Shown here one piece after another: positions 21,116 to 31,344 of a stretch of DNA of 61,052 nt. Made by a program: the position numbers and the translations under genes. The notes beneath the pieces are model-generated. The model was not told the DNA's origin. It was given only the letters and a program-made list of their open reading frames with translations, and made no database searches. Within the stretch, counting starts at the first letter, position 1. Every line of letters starts with the position of its first letter. This DNA is from a virus, in IMG/VR virus record IMGVR_UViG_3300046780_000585, positions 1 through 61,052 of that record; one strand, 5' to 3'.

Positions 21116-24100
21116 CGTGTCAGTTGCCCCAGCCCATATTCTATCAGCCCACGCGGATGCTGGGCGCGTGTCTTGGCTTCTTTCAGGCTCAGCTTCTGCC
21201 CATAACGCTGTCCCGCAACTTCTTTTTGCGTCGGGACCTTGGTGTCAGTGATCTGCGACAGAAATTCATGCAAAGTTGAACCGCGCGCAGAGCCTGGCTG
21301 AATCGTGGGCCCAAACGTGCTGTACGGCGACACGAGCGTCCCGGTGGCGAATTCGGCAGCTTGCCCGAATTTATCGTACCACGGCGAGCCCGGATCAACG
21401 ATCCGGCGCCCCGCAAAGTCGCGGTTGGACAACCCGGCTCTTATGGCATTGATAGCAGGCGAGAGCGTAAAGACGTTGCTCAGCACCATGCCAAGGTCTT
21501 TCTTGCCCGTCGCGACACCGTAAGCACCGGTCAACGGCGCCAACGGTCCGCGCGGTTTCACCTCGGCGTCCTTGTTGCCGGTGATGCTCTGGACGGCTTT
21601 GTCCAGCGCCGGTTTGACCACGAACGCAAGCGCCGCCAAGGCGAACACGTTGCCCAATGCTTCCTTGCGCTCGGCCATAGTAGCGTTCGGACCGAGTGTG
21701 TGGGTCATCATGGTGCTGAGCGAATTGAGCATGCCCATATGATAGCGGCCGAATACCGAGACATTCGGATCGGACATGAAGCGAACCATCTGACGGCGGC
21801 CAAAAATCTTGATCGGCAGCCGATAGTCCGGCATGTGGACACGGGCGCTGGCAATCGCATCCTCGCGCGACATGCCGTTCATCTCCAGCTCCCTGATCCG
21901 GGAAGCCATGAGCGCATCGCTGAAAGTCCACAGGGCTTTACCGGCATGCTCGTACCACAGCTTGACAGCGTCGATACCGTGGCCAAGTCCGTAGGTTCGC
22001 GCATACTGCTCCCATTTGCCGGGATTGTTCCGAAGGTCGGCATCGAACGCTTTGCCAAGATTGCGAACTATGTTCTGACTATCGATCTTGGACTGGATCA
22101 ACGATCCGCCGGCACGATTGATGTCCTGCAGCAGCTGGTCCTGGGTATAGGCGGACTTGAATCCCTCGATGACCGACTTGGCGAGCGTGCCGTATTTGCG
22201 CGGGTCGATCCAATCCGTACCGCGTCCTACCAAATAGTGCATGAATGCGTTCATGGCATGCGGCACCGGATTCCAGAAGATCGATCGGATGCCCAGCTGG
22301 TTGGCCACCCGCAGCCAGTTGATGTCCGGCAGCCCCATGCCGGGCTTGTAATTGTTGTGGAGGACCTGCTCTAGGTCAGGGTGCATGTAGAGCCCTTTGA
22401 GATCGGGCACATCGCTTTGCGGCCACCCGCGCTTCTTGGCGGTATCGGCATCGCGCGTCATCAACGACTTGAACGGCGATTTCTCCGGGTCCTTGAACCG
22501 ATCCAGCCAGTCATTGTAATCCTTCATCATCCTCAGTTCGCGGTTCTCGACGAACTTGGATACGAAAGCGTTCTTGTGATACTCGACCGGGGTGCCGCCC
22601 TCATGCACGGCATGCTGCTCGATCTCGTTCTCTCGGCCGCGATCGACCGTGTATTCCTTGCCGTTGTAGGTGAGCTTGTCGCCGGTCTGCGGCGATGTTT
22701 CTTTAGGGTTGGTGATGAACCCTTCCGGCTCGCGGTTCTTCATAACCGCAATCCTGTCGCCCTTGCCGGCAAGCACCAGCCGGTTGCCGTCCTTGTCCTG
22801 GGCACCGTAAAACGCCAGCTCCTTGGTGGAGCTTGGATCGTGCATGCCGGGCAGACGGCCGATGTGACCCTCGGTGATCGGGTCGTCGACCCGGACCGGG
22901 GCGCTCTTCATGACGCGCTTCATGTAGCGCGGATCGTCCGCCTCATTGTCTATGAGCCCACGGTCGACAAGCTCCTTGCGCAACGCGGCGTTCTCCTTGC
23001 TTATGTCGCCCGTCGCATGCTCGAAGCCAGCGCGCAGGTTGGCAGGGAGCTTGTCGTAGGTGCCGTTGACGATGGCGTTATAGATCGTCTCGCCGCCCTT
23101 CCCTTTGACCTCGGGGTGCATCTTGGAGGCTTCCTCGCCCAGACCCTTGTAGCGCAGCATGTCGGCAGCGGGGATCGTGGATAATTTATTCAGTTCGTCG
23201 TCGGCCTTGTTGGCAAGATTGAACGCCTTCTCATCGCCCAGCTTGCCTTGTTCGATCAGTTGCTCCTTGGGCACGCGAGGCGGCTCGGGCGGCGTCCCAG
23301 GTGGCCGGCCGCCAGGCGGTTGCCGCGGCGGCTGTTGCCGTTGTTGCTGCTGTTGCTGCTGCTGCTGACTGCGTTCGAAAGCGTCGGCCGCCTGTTCGAA
23401 CTGCCGGGCACGCCCTTCCTGGCCTTGCTCTCGGTACATGGCCGCGGTCTCGCGCAAGTGCGCGGCTGGGCTGGGCGCGGCTTCGGCTGCATCGAGCCGT
23501 TGCCGCATGAGTTCGTCGCGCCCGCCGGTAAACAGGTTTTCCTGCAGATGCGTGTCGCTGAAGAGTCCCTCGTCCGCCGGCCGTTGCGGGGCCGTTGGTC
23601 TCAGACGTTCGTCGGCCCGTCGTTGGGCGAGCTCGCCTTCGCCGATGCGCTCGGTCCCGGGGATAACGCCTTGAGGTTTTCCCTCAGCGCCCATTTCGAA
23701 AGCGCCGCGTGGTACCTCGCCAGCATCTGGCGGCGCTGGAGGTCCTGCGGGCTCAGGTCCGGCCCCGGCTTCGCGTACACCTCGGCCATCGCCGCGTGCT
23801 GCCGCGGCGTCATCAACATCCCACCCTTCAATGTGTCCAACGGTGACGTGCTGGTCTTGGGTGTCTTTTTCATACTGGTTGGCATGCTCCATTATGGCTC
23901 GTTCAAGAGCCATATCTGGGCTGGAAACGCCCTCCTTCTCCATGATCTCGACAGTACGATCATATAATTTTGGGTCTAGCGCGCCAAGTCCGGCATCATG
24001 AGAAAAACCGTCGACGGCACGTTGGATCGCAACGCGGTTAAGCTCGGCTGCGCGCCCACGCTCGCCTGCGGTCGTCGTGCCTTCGCTGCCTACCCGATAC

Positions 24101-25740
24101 TGCCTGGTTCCACGCGCTTCTTTGTCGATCAAATCCAGCAGATCAGAGGTGGTCGTCTTGGCCACTCGGCCTTCGAAGTCGCTGGCGTCGTTGAGGTATC
24201 TGCCTTCGCGTGTAGCCTTGAGCCACGCTTGATCGAGCGACATGCCGTCCTTACGCAGCAAGTTGCCAAATCCGGGGATCAGACGGTTTTTGCCCCCGAA
24301 TATGTCCTTCAGCTCCGGAATATCTTTTTGCAGACCGCCATTGTGCGCCAGATACTCGAGCAGGCTGTAGAGCTGCTCGTCCTTAGCGCGTGGCCCCCGG
24401 CCTATTTTCACGGAGGCGGATGGCGGCTGGGCCGGCGGCGCAGGCTCTTGTGTTGCAACAGGGGCTGGCGGCGGTTCTGGTGCAGCCATTGGGGATTTCA
24501 GAACATCCTGCGCCTGTGCCTTGAGCGCTTCTGGCGTCATGCCGCGCTTGGCGGCTTCCGTGTTGAGCACGCGCGGCTGGTTGAGCATCCGATTGGCGAG
24601 CGCGCGATCGATGGTGGCCGCGGTTGGCGTCGGCTCGGCGGGAGCCGTTGGCTGCGGTTCCTCCGGTTGCAATGGTCGCGCCTGCTCTTCGGCATCCGGC
24701 ACCCGAGGGAATTGTGCTTCCAGCTTCGCGCTGGTGGCCGGGGCTGCAGCCTCACCCCCGGGCTCCATCTTGGCGCGGATCGCTGCGTCCTGCGCCGGGT
24801 CGGTCTCGCCGACGTTCACACCCTGTCGCTCGGCAGGAGGCGGCGCCTCCTTGCCAAGATCCTCCGGACCGGTTCTGTCGCCGACCGGGGCCGTGGTCTC
24901 TGGCGTAGCTGCAGCGGCGCCACCCTCTCCCGGCGTTCCACCTGCAGGCGGCGGCTGCTCCTTGGCGGTGCCGGCGGCAGCGTCCGATCCCGGTGTGCCG
25001 TGCCACAGTTCAGGTCGGCCGATAGCAGCCGCCGCTCGCGTGCCCAGCGCCTCGCCAGCCCGGGTTGGCGTGGTCAAGAAGGCGCCACCAGCGCCCGCTA
25101 TGGCAAGTCGTGCTGGGTCGAAATCCTCGCCTGACTTCCACTGATTGAACGCCTCCATGCCCGCCCCGAACAGTGCGCCGCCCGCCCGCACGGCAGCGGG
25201 TGCAGCACCCGGACCAAGGAACGGCGCTGCACTCAGGATGTCGCCCACTACCGCCGACTTGGGGTTGGCGGCATCGTCGGCCGCCATTTGCAGGTCGTCA
25301 CCGAAACCCAGCAGCTTGGCGCCAGTGTCCTGAGCGGCGCGCGCCCCCATGTAAGCCAAGCTACCACCGATGAAGGCGCCCGGAATGGCACCTATACCCG
25401 CCTCTGGTAGGCCGATGGCGGCGCCCGCTGCGATGCCGCCGGGAATTGCCGCCAGACCGGCGGCAGACGGCAGCAGCCCGTGTGCGACATGGCGCAGCGT
25501 CGTCCAGAACGGGCTCTCGGCTTTCGGTTGCTGTTGCTGTTGCTGCGCCCCAGTTCGAAAAGCTGCCCAGTCATCGGCAGGCTGAGCGGTTTGCGAAGTA
25601 CGGAAGGCCGCCCAGTCATCGGTTGCGGTGGGAGCTTGCGGGGCACGAAAAGCCGCCCAGTCATCAGCTACAGCAGGTTGTCCGGCAACGTCAGGCTGTT
25701 GCTGTTCGTCAACATCCTCGTCATCATCGTCATCGGCCAT
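21112..25740 (-). CDS. Very large internal virion / DNA-ejection protein candidate (1542 aa)
   Basis: The N-terminus is acidic, then holds three DDWAAFR repeats separated by Gln/Ala/Thr linkers and a run of Q. A Gly/Ala-rich hydrophobic region follows (GGIAAGAAIGLPEAGIGAI), a long low-complexity P/A/E/T linker, and a C-terminal ~700 residues of mixed fold (GRRQMVRFMSDPNVSVFGRY near the end) resembling the large polyvalent-protein-associated regions of podophage ejection proteins. ATG at 25740 is used; TTG at 25743 is possible. It follows other putative internal proteins in the same transcript. Confidence 0.65.
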   Translation of the reverse strand: MADDDDDEDVDEQQQPDVAGQPAVADDWAAFRAPQAPTATDDWAAFRTSQTAQPADDWAAFRTGAQQQQQQPKAESPFWTTLRHVAHGLLPSAAGLAAIPGGIAAGAAIGLPEAGIGAIPGAFIGGSLAYMGARAAQDTGAKLLGFGDDLQMAADDAANPKSAVVGDILSAAPFLGPGAAPAAVRAGGALFGAGMEAFNQWKSGEDFDPARLAIAGAGGAFLTTPTRAGEALGTRAAAAIGRPELWHGTPGSDAAAGTAKEQPPPAGGTPGEGGAAAATPETTAPVGDRTGPEDLGKEAPPPAERQGVNVGETDPAQDAAIRAKMEPGGEAAAPATSAKLEAQFPRVPDAEEQARPLQPEEPQPTAPAEPTPTAATIDRALANRMLNQPRVLNTEAAKRGMTPEALKAQAQDVLKSPMAAPEPPPAPVATQEPAPPAQPPSASVKIGRGPRAKDEQLYSLLEYLAHNGGLQKDIPELKDIFGGKNRLIPGFGNLLRKDGMSLDQAWLKATREGRYLNDASDFEGRVAKTTTSDLLDLIDKEARGTRQYRVGSEGTTTAGERGRAAELNRVAIQRAVDGFSHDAGLGALDPKLYDRTVEIMEKEGVSSPDMALERAIMEHANQYEKDTQDQHVTVGHIEGWDVDDAAAARGDGRGVREAGAGPEPAGPPAPPDAGEVPRGAFEMGAEGKPQGVIPGTERIGEGELAQRRADERLRPTAPQRPADEGLFSDTHLQENLFTGGRDELMRQRLDAAEAAPSPAAHLRETAAMYREQGQEGRARQFEQAADAFERSQQQQQQQQQRQQPPRQPPGGRPPGTPPEPPRVPKEQLIEQGKLGDEKAFNLANKADDELNKLSTIPAADMLRYKGLGEEASKMHPEVKGKGGETIYNAIVNGTYDKLPANLRAGFEHATGDISKENAALRKELVDRGLIDNEADDPRYMKRVMKSAPVRVDDPITEGHIGRLPGMHDPSSTKELAFYGAQDKDGNRLVLAGKGDRIAVMKNREPEGFITNPKETSPQTGDKLTYNGKEYTVDRGRENEIEQHAVHEGGTPVEYHKNAFVSKFVENRELRMMKDYNDWLDRFKDPEKSPFKSLMTRDADTAKKRGWPQSDVPDLKGLYMHPDLEQVLHNNYKPGMGLPDINWLRVANQLGIRSIFWNPVPHAMNAFMHYLVGRGTDWIDPRKYGTLAKSVIEGFKSAYTQDQLLQDINRAGGSLIQSKIDSQNIVRNLGKAFDADLRNNPGKWEQYARTYGLGHGIDAVKLWYEHAGKALWTFSDALMASRIRELEMNGMSREDAIASARVHMPDYRLPIKIFGRRQMVRFMSDPNVSVFGRYHMGMLNSLSTMMTHTLGPNATMAERKEALGNVFALAALAFVVKPALDKAVQSITGNKDAEVKPRGPLAPLTGAYGVATGKKDLGMVLSNVFTLSPAINAIRAGLSNRDFAGRRIVDPGSPWYDKFGQAAEFATGTLVSPYSTFGPTIQPGSARGSTLHEFLSQITDTKVPTQKEVAGQRYGQKLSLKEAKTRAQHPRGLIEYGLGQLTR

Positions 25741-27938
25741 CAAGGTACAATCCCTGGAGACCCATCCGGTAGGATAATCCGTGTGCCTGATGGCAAGCTA
25801 CGAGCCTGCGCTGGCGAGCTTACTCTGACCGGCGCTCCAGTTGATTGAGCGGTTGGCGCTCGTGCTGCTGCTTGGCCACCGCCCTGCTGGCTACGCGAGT
25901 GCTGTTGGATGCGGGTGACGTAGTCATCCTTGAGCGCCTGCTCGGCTGGCGTCAGTGTGTTCCCGCCGTTCTCCTTGGTGTAGATGCTCTTAATTAAGTT
26001 TTGCTCCCCGGTGCTGAAGGTCTTCAAGGCGGCGTCAGCGGATTTCTGCTGGTTGACCCTTCGCGTTTCTTGAATTTTGTAGGCTTCGTTGGTGAACATC
26101 CTCTGCGCGTTGACGTCGCTGGTCTGGGCCGCCCGCCGCAGAAGGTCTTGGACCGGATCGTTGCTCTGCTGCCCCCCAGGTGCCGACCGGCCGCCGGCCG
26201 CTCTGGCCGCCAACTCGGCCTGCGCCGCCGCCTGCGATGCCGGGGTCGGCGCCTGCTCGGGCGGCAGTGGCTTGGACAGGTCCAGGCCGCCCTGGCCGGT
26301 TGCCCTGGCCTGCACGGCGGCCACGGCCACCGGATCACCTCGTTTCATGCGGGCGTCCAGCTCGCCGAGATTGTTGTTGAACAACGTGCCTGCCAGATCC
26401 TGCGTACTCGGCGGGGCGTCGCCCTTGCGTACGTAGCTGACGACCTTGCCGTCCGGTCCTACGACCGCGCGGTCGTAGGTGGTGTCGGACGTTGGCGCGA
26501 GCGTGTATCCTTGCGGATAGGCGGGAGCAGCGGCTGCAGGGGTGGCGGCTGCGGGAGCGCCCTGCCGGACCGGGATGGTGGTCACATTGTTGCCGGCAGT
26601 GCCGGAGAAGCCGCCGGCCGACGGGGCCTGGTTGGCGTACCCGGTGGCTTGCGGTGCTTGCGTTGCAGCAGCAACTGATCCTGCGGGCAAAGTGGACCTG
26701 ACGTCATTCGAGGCGTCCGACATCATCCCCGTGTCCGCTACCGCGTACTGCGGACCAGGCACGCTGGTATCGTCGCCGGCATCGCTCCTGCGGCCACGCG
26801 CTCCACCACGGCTACGGCTATTGGTGTTTTTGTTATTGCTGCTGCTGCCGCCGGCAGTTGCCGCAGTCCCACCACCTGACGGTATATCGTATTGCGGAAT
26901 TACGGTCCCTTCCCGGGACGGCGGGTTCTGCGAATCGTAACCGACTTGTGGGTTGTAATAAGGGTTGATACGAGGCGCTTGTCGTGCTTGCTCTTTTGCG
27001 ACAGCAGCACGATTATCGGCGCGGTTTATGAGTTTGGTGGCCAGACTTTCATAGATGCCGTCGTTGCCGCCAGGCATGAGGTAATCGTCTCGGCCTAATA
27101 CCGGGGCGTCGTCACGACCGCTCATAGGGGCGCCACGTTGCGTGGTAAATCGTGCCAAATTAGCTCTGTTGTAAGGGTCATCCAAAAACCCAGGCGGCAG
27201 GAAACGGCTTACTTTAGGGCCAATCGCAGCAACCATGGCGCCATTGTCTTCCAGCACTCTGGCTGCCTCTCCAGGCGACATTCCCGCGTTAATAAGGTCT
27301 TGCCGTGTCAATTCACGGGGAACTGCAGGAGCACCTGCGCCCAAGGCTTGCGCACGTCCTTCGCTCGTTGTCGGTTGAGTTGTTTGGTCGTAACCCGTTT
27401 TGGCAGGAGCCTGTCCTGCAGTCGATGATCTGCCAAGACCACCGAGAGCGTCCTGCCCGGCCTGGTCCATGTAGTTGGGCGACAGCGGATCGGCGGTGCC
27501 GGCGATCGTCTTCTGCACGACTTCGGCGGTGCTGGCGGTCGGATCGGCAGCTTGTGTAGCAGCCAGTGCAGCGTCTACCTCTTGTGGAGGCGCTGCGTTA
27601 TCACCACCGAGATAGCTCTTGATCGCGTCTGTGACTGTCCTGAGCAGCGGAGTACGCTTGCTTGAACTGTCTGCAGGTGGTGCCGCAGCAGGATCAGCAG
27701 CAGTGCCGAGATATTTATCCGACCACTGCTGGTACAACGGACGACTATCTGGAGGCAGCGGCTCGGTACCGGGATCAGGGGGTGGAGCGCCATAACCCAG
27801 CTGCTCGCGCGCAAACCGCTTCCACAGAGGCTCCGGGCCGGTATCCTCTTCAGGCGGTGGCGGTGGCGCCGGCGGGTTGTCGCGTTCGTCTTGAGCAGTC
27901 CAAGACTGGTCGTCGTCGGCGCTGTCGGTGTAAGTCAT
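25740..27938 (-). CDS. Low-complexity internal virion protein candidate (732 aa)
   Basis: Start at 27938 with AGGAGG six bases upstream; the frame's extension to 28136 overlaps the previous gene and was rejected. MTYTDSADDDQSWTAQ, then long Ala/Pro/Gln/Gly-rich stretches and a helical, Gln-rich C-terminus (FTNEAYKIQETRRVNQQKSA). No enzymatic motif. Composition and place between two other virion candidates suggest an internal core or ejection protein. Confidence 0.6.
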   Translation of the reverse strand: MTYTDSADDDQSWTAQDERDNPPAPPPPPEEDTGPEPLWKRFAREQLGYGAPPPDPGTEPLPPDSRPLYQQWSDKYLGTAADPAAAPPADSSSKRTPLLRTVTDAIKSYLGGDNAAPPQEVDAALAATQAADPTASTAEVVQKTIAGTADPLSPNYMDQAGQDALGGLGRSSTAGQAPAKTGYDQTTQPTTSEGRAQALGAGAPAVPRELTRQDLINAGMSPGEAARVLEDNGAMVAAIGPKVSRFLPPGFLDDPYNRANLARFTTQRGAPMSGRDDAPVLGRDDYLMPGGNDGIYESLATKLINRADNRAAVAKEQARQAPRINPYYNPQVGYDSQNPPSREGTVIPQYDIPSGGGTAATAGGSSSNNKNTNSRSRGGARGRRSDAGDDTSVPGPQYAVADTGMMSDASNDVRSTLPAGSVAAATQAPQATGYANQAPSAGGFSGTAGNNVTTIPVRQGAPAAATPAAAAPAYPQGYTLAPTSDTTYDRAVVGPDGKVVSYVRKGDAPPSTQDLAGTLFNNNLGELDARMKRGDPVAVAAVQARATGQGGLDLSKPLPPEQAPTPASQAAAQAELAARAAGGRSAPGGQQSNDPVQDLLRRAAQTSDVNAQRMFTNEAYKIQETRRVNQQKSADAALKTFSTGEQNLIKSIYTKENGGNTLTPAEQALKDDYVTRIQQHSRSQQGGGQAAARAPTAQSTGAPVRVSSPAQARSLPSGTRIILPDGSPGIVP

Positions 27939-27939
27939 G

Positions 27940-28500
27940 TCAACCTCCTGCGCCGTAGCCGGTAGGTGGCGCCTGCTGTTGGCCGATCCGATGCAACCCG
28001 TGCATCTGCCGCGTATGCTGCAGCACCTGCCGAACCCGGTGGATCGGGTCGTTGGGATGCTCCTGCACGCGCGGCTGCTGCCGGCCGGAAGCGATGTGGA
28101 GATTATGCCCCACGCCGTTGTCGATGACGTGGTCAAAGCTGGTCGCTGGCCCCACCAGGTAGTGATGGAACTGCTGCGAGGTCATCGGATGCGTGGATTC
28201 CACACCGCCGCGCCCATGCACGACCGACAGGATGTGGCCGTCGGGCGTCACGTTGTGCGTCAGGTTCTTGCCGTCTGGCACCATGTCATGGGCCTTGCTG
28301 GCAAGGTGCGCGGCGGTCTTGATGTCGCCGTGGGCGTGAGCACCCTGCGCCATGCCGATCATGGCGTCGTAACGCTTGCGCAAGCCAGCCAGGAGTGCGG
28401 CACGATGGTTCATGTCGTTGCCAGGCTGCGGCGGTGCCGCTGACGGCCCTGCATCGCCGCCGTTCGCATAGCCTACGCGCTGTGCTGCTGCCTGGGCCAT
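27940..28500 (-). CDS. Hypothetical virion-associated protein (186 aa)
   Basis: MAQAAAQRVGYANGG..., with helical KRYDAMIGMAQGAHAHGDIK and a His-rich middle, ending TGYGAGG. The gene upstream ends with a similar PQTGYGAN, hinting at a shared tail motif. Function unknown. Confidence 0.6.
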   Translation of the reverse strand: MAQAAAQRVGYANGGDAGPSAAPPQPGNDMNHRAALLAGLRKRYDAMIGMAQGAHAHGDIKTAAHLASKAHDMVPDGKNLTHNVTPDGHILSVVHGRGGVESTHPMTSQQFHHYLVGPATSFDHVIDNGVGHNLHIASGRQQPRVQEHPNDPIHRVRQVLQHTRQMHGLHRIGQQQAPPTGYGAGG

Positions 28501-29429
28501 CAGTTTGCTCCATAACCGGTTTGCGGGGCACCGCCGCTTCCCATCGTAGCGCGGTCCTTACGAGCTTTAGCCATTAATTTGTAGAAGTGTTCCTGGCCCT
28601 TAAAGGCCGCTACGTCGCGCGGAATCACGAACTCACCGACATTCAAATTGGCGTTCACGTCATCAACTTGTTGACCGCCCGACGGGCTATCGTCGGCGGG
28701 AACGTAGCCGCCGGGCTGATACCCGACGGGACCACCTGCCGCCATCATCGATCCAGGACCGACCGGCCCCTGCTGCCACATCGCAAGCCCGCCAGGACCA
28801 CCACTGCCGCCGCCGCTGCCGCCATCGCTAAAACTATGGCTCGATCCCGACGACTGCGACGTACCTTGTGACTGCTGCCCCAGCGGCGAGTATTTCAAAC
28901 TCATACCGGTGCCTAGAAGTTGGTTCGCCGCATTGGCGGCACCGTAGCCCGTTTGGACGTTTTGCAACCCAGCCGAGGTGGCCTGCTGCTGCATGGCGTT
29001 GCCGGTGGCAACGTCGGCCATGCGCTGCTGATTGCCCGCGCCCGCTACGCTCGCCGCCGACTGCACCCGATCAGCCCGATCTAACCCGGCATAACGTCCG
29101 GCTGATGGGTCGATGCCGTAGCTCTGCAGATCGGATATCGCCGACTGCCGCGCTGCTTCAGCACCTTGCGCCACGCCTGCCTCGGCCTGCCCCATGTCGA
29201 CCGCCTGGCGCTGCGGACTGGCGTAGGACAAGGCATTGCGCATCATGCTGTCGATGTTGCCCTGGTTGTTGGCGAATTGCTGCATGCCCCACTGGTAGAC
29301 CTGCGGGGCCATGTTCTCCGAATATTGGGCGATGCTCTCGAGGATCGGCGTTTCCGAGTAATTCGGAATGAACGACGTGCCCGATTGCTGGCTGCTAGAC
29401 TCTTGTGAGCTGCTGGATGTCGAAGCCAT
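28500..29429 (-). CDS. Internal virion / DNA-transfer protein candidate (309 aa)
   Basis: Ser/Gln-rich start (MASTSSSSQESSSQQSG), helical middle (QWGMQQFANNQGNIDSMM), glycine-rich linker, then NLNVGEFVIPRDVAAFKGQE. The NVGEFVIP-D-V-x-x-x-K-G-x-E tail is a recurring pattern in podophage proteins thought to act in DNA ejection. Adjacent genes fit that role. Confidence 0.65.
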   Translation of the reverse strand: MASTSSSSQESSSQQSGTSFIPNYSETPILESIAQYSENMAPQVYQWGMQQFANNQGNIDSMMRNALSYASPQRQAVDMGQAEAGVAQGAEAARQSAISDLQSYGIDPSAGRYAGLDRADRVQSAASVAGAGNQQRMADVATGNAMQQQATSAGLQNVQTGYGAANAANQLLGTGMSLKYSPLGQQSQGTSQSSGSSHSFSDGGSGGGSGGPGGLAMWQQGPVGPGSMMAAGGPVGYQPGGYVPADDSPSGGQQVDDVNANLNVGEFVIPRDVAAFKGQEHFYKLMAKARKDRATMGSGGAPQTGYGAN

Positions 29430-29458
29430 AACCGTGCCTCCAAGCTATTTTCGCCCGC

Positions 29459-30448
29459 CTACTGCAACGGAGCAGCGATCATAGTCGTTACGCCCGTCGA
29501 CGTACCGGCAAAAAATGACCAAGTGGCGCCGCCGTCTACAGACAATGCCACAGCACCGGGGCCTTCTCCGCTGTCGTTCGTATAGCCGCCAGCCATGAAA
29601 ATCCCGTTATATCCCGCTACGCAAGTGACCCGTCCGATGCCTGGCATAGACACGGTCGATGAAAATCCCACGGTTATCTGTCCTCCTGGAGGATGTTTTG
29701 TAACGATAACATCACCCGATCCAGGATCGTAGCTGACTGCACCACTGTCATAAAATATCGTCGGTGGTAAATCTGGTTTTGCCGTAGTCTGCGTTTTCAG
29801 ATCATATTGCATGACGCCATCCGGCACATGCTGGCCGAGTGAGTCAAAACAATCGTTATTGACACATTGGTCGACAAAGCCAGCGCCGCTGCGCCCCCAG
29901 CCTGTACCGTCCGATGAACTGAACACTTCTTCTCCGCTCCCACCTACGCCACCGGAAAATTGGTCGTAATAAAACGACGACTTGTCCGGATTCCAGACAA
30001 GAGCAAGAGACTCAATGGATTTTTCATCATGAAAGCTTGTCACTATCGCTGCTTCTTCGTGAACTATGCCCCAGTTGAGCCCATCATTGGACGCATAAAT
30101 CACCGTGTGCCGGTCAATGGCTCCAGTCGTATTTCCAACATCGTCCGTTATCTCGTGAAAATTAGACGCCGTACCGCAAACCAGAAGCACGTCCACACCC
30201 TTTATTTTGGCGTAAGAGCTTCCAATAACGCCAAACAAAGCCTTAGCTCCATAATCAATGATGGTTGCTGGTTCCGGCAAGACGATGCTATGCCGTTTCG
30301 AACTGCCGTCCTTCCCGGTTAGTTTTACGTAATGCAATTCATTCCCGAGCTGCGTGCCGTAAATGAAAACCGGACCGACACTCCAGTTCACGTTGACGAT
30401 GCGCTGGAAAAAATCCTCGTGATAGGGCGGCGCATCCGTCAAGACCAT
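29459..30448 (-). CDS. Beta-propeller/sialidase-like virion protein (329 aa)
   Basis: Repeated S-x-D-G-x-x-W-type turns (YASNDGLNWGIV, FSSSDGTGWGRS, SVDGGATWSFFAG) mark BNR/Asp-box-like blades. No catalytic residues could be assigned. Probably a receptor-binding or tail-spike accessory protein. The AGGAG is unusually close to the start at 30448. Confidence 0.65.
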   Translation of the reverse strand: MVLTDAPPYHEDFFQRIVNVNWSVGPVFIYGTQLGNELHYVKLTGKDGSSKRHSIVLPEPATIIDYGAKALFGVIGSSYAKIKGVDVLLVCGTASNFHEITDDVGNTTGAIDRHTVIYASNDGLNWGIVHEEAAIVTSFHDEKSIESLALVWNPDKSSFYYDQFSGGVGGSGEEVFSSSDGTGWGRSGAGFVDQCVNNDCFDSLGQHVPDGVMQYDLKTQTTAKPDLPPTIFYDSGAVSYDPGSGDVIVTKHPPGGQITVGFSSTVSMPGIGRVTCVAGYNGIFMAGGYTNDSGEGPGAVALSVDGGATWSFFAGTSTGVTTMIAAPLQ

Positions 30449-30451
30449 CTC

Positions 30452-30835
30452 CTAACGTTTATATTGCCAATCAAATGTTTCGCCGTAAGGATCGTCATAC
30501 AGATACTGAAACACGATCTTGTCGATACGCACGACATCGATATACATACTCTTGTCTTGCTTGCCGTCGGCATCTTTATGATAAACACGCAGGTTTCTTG
30601 TATCGCGATCAGTTTCGAACCAGTTTGGTCTATCCGCGACGATCGGCGGTCCCATGTTTGGCGACGTAAATCCTCCAGCCAACCCCGGACCAATCGTGTC
30701 CTGCAACACCCGCTTGAGTGAGTTGACCGCCTGCAGCAGCGAAGGCAGATCCATGGCTCGTGGGACCGCCGGCTGCTTGGCACCAGGCATCCACACGACT
30801 TGATTGCGAGTGACGGGACAGACAGGTGCGGTCAT
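30452..30835 (-). CDS. CPVTR-type virion paralogue 3 (127 aa)
   Basis: MTAPVCPVTRNQVVWMPGAK, then MDLPSLLQAVNSLKRVLQ and a C-terminal beta region (VRIDKIVFQYLY). Third of three tandem paralogues sharing AP-x-C-P-V-(S/T)-R and DLPS-x-(I/L)-x-A-x-N. ATGA overlap with the previous copy. Function unknown. Confidence 0.7.
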   Translation of the reverse strand: MTAPVCPVTRNQVVWMPGAKQPAVPRAMDLPSLLQAVNSLKRVLQDTIGPGLAGGFTSPNMGPPIVADRPNWFETDRDTRNLRVYHKDADGKQDKSMYIDVVRIDKIVFQYLYDDPYGETFDWQYKR

Positions 30836-31344
30836 TGTACTTCAATCCCTGGTACACCAGTGAACGTGCGCGGATCAGTCGGGTTGACGTCTCCCCCATC
30901 GATCTTCATTAGCTTTTTCCCTGGCTCTGGCCGAAAAACCCACTCAGCGATAAGATCTATCTTCTGAACTTTGTCATGCCACTTGATGTAAACAATACGA
31001 TCAACCTCTAGCCATTGGGCAAAATCGTAGTCGCCTGTAGTGGCATTCTTGGCGTAATATCTTATCGTCGCCGTGTGCCGCTCCTTCTCTCTCCAGCGCA
31101 CCGTCTGCGGTCTTACGCCGTAATAACCGCCAGCCGGATTGCCGCCTCCACCCCCTATGTTGTTGCCCACCGGTCCAGCGAGCGTTTGCAGCAGTTGGGC
31201 AGCTTGGTTGGCTGCGGCTATAGCCGAAGGAAGATCGACCGCCTTGGGCACATACGGCAACATGATGCCAGGCATACCCGGCAACACTTCGTTGCGGCTG
31301 ACCGGACAAACCGGAGCTGTATTGCCGTTAGCTCGGGGTGCCAT
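30832..31344 (-). CDS. CPVSR-type virion paralogue 2 (170 aa)
   Basis: NGNTAPVCPVSRNEVLPG, VDLPSAIAAANQAAQLLQTL, a glycine linker, then TVRWREKERHTATIRYY and WLEVDRIVYIKW. Same plan as its neighbours with a longer C-terminus. Confidence 0.7.
   Translation of the reverse strand: MAPRANGNTAPVCPVSRNEVLPGMPGIMLPYVPKAVDLPSAIAAANQAAQLLQTLAGPVGNNIGGGGGNPAGGYYGVRPQTVRWREKERHTATIRYYAKNATTGDYDFAQWLEVDRIVYIKWHDKVQKIDLIAEWVFRPEPGKKLMKIDGGDVNPTDPRTFTGVPGIEVQ

Noticed and set aside
29960-30322. Plus-strand open frame (120 codons)
   Set aside because: Shadow of the propeller-like virion gene on the minus strand; no ribosome binding site.
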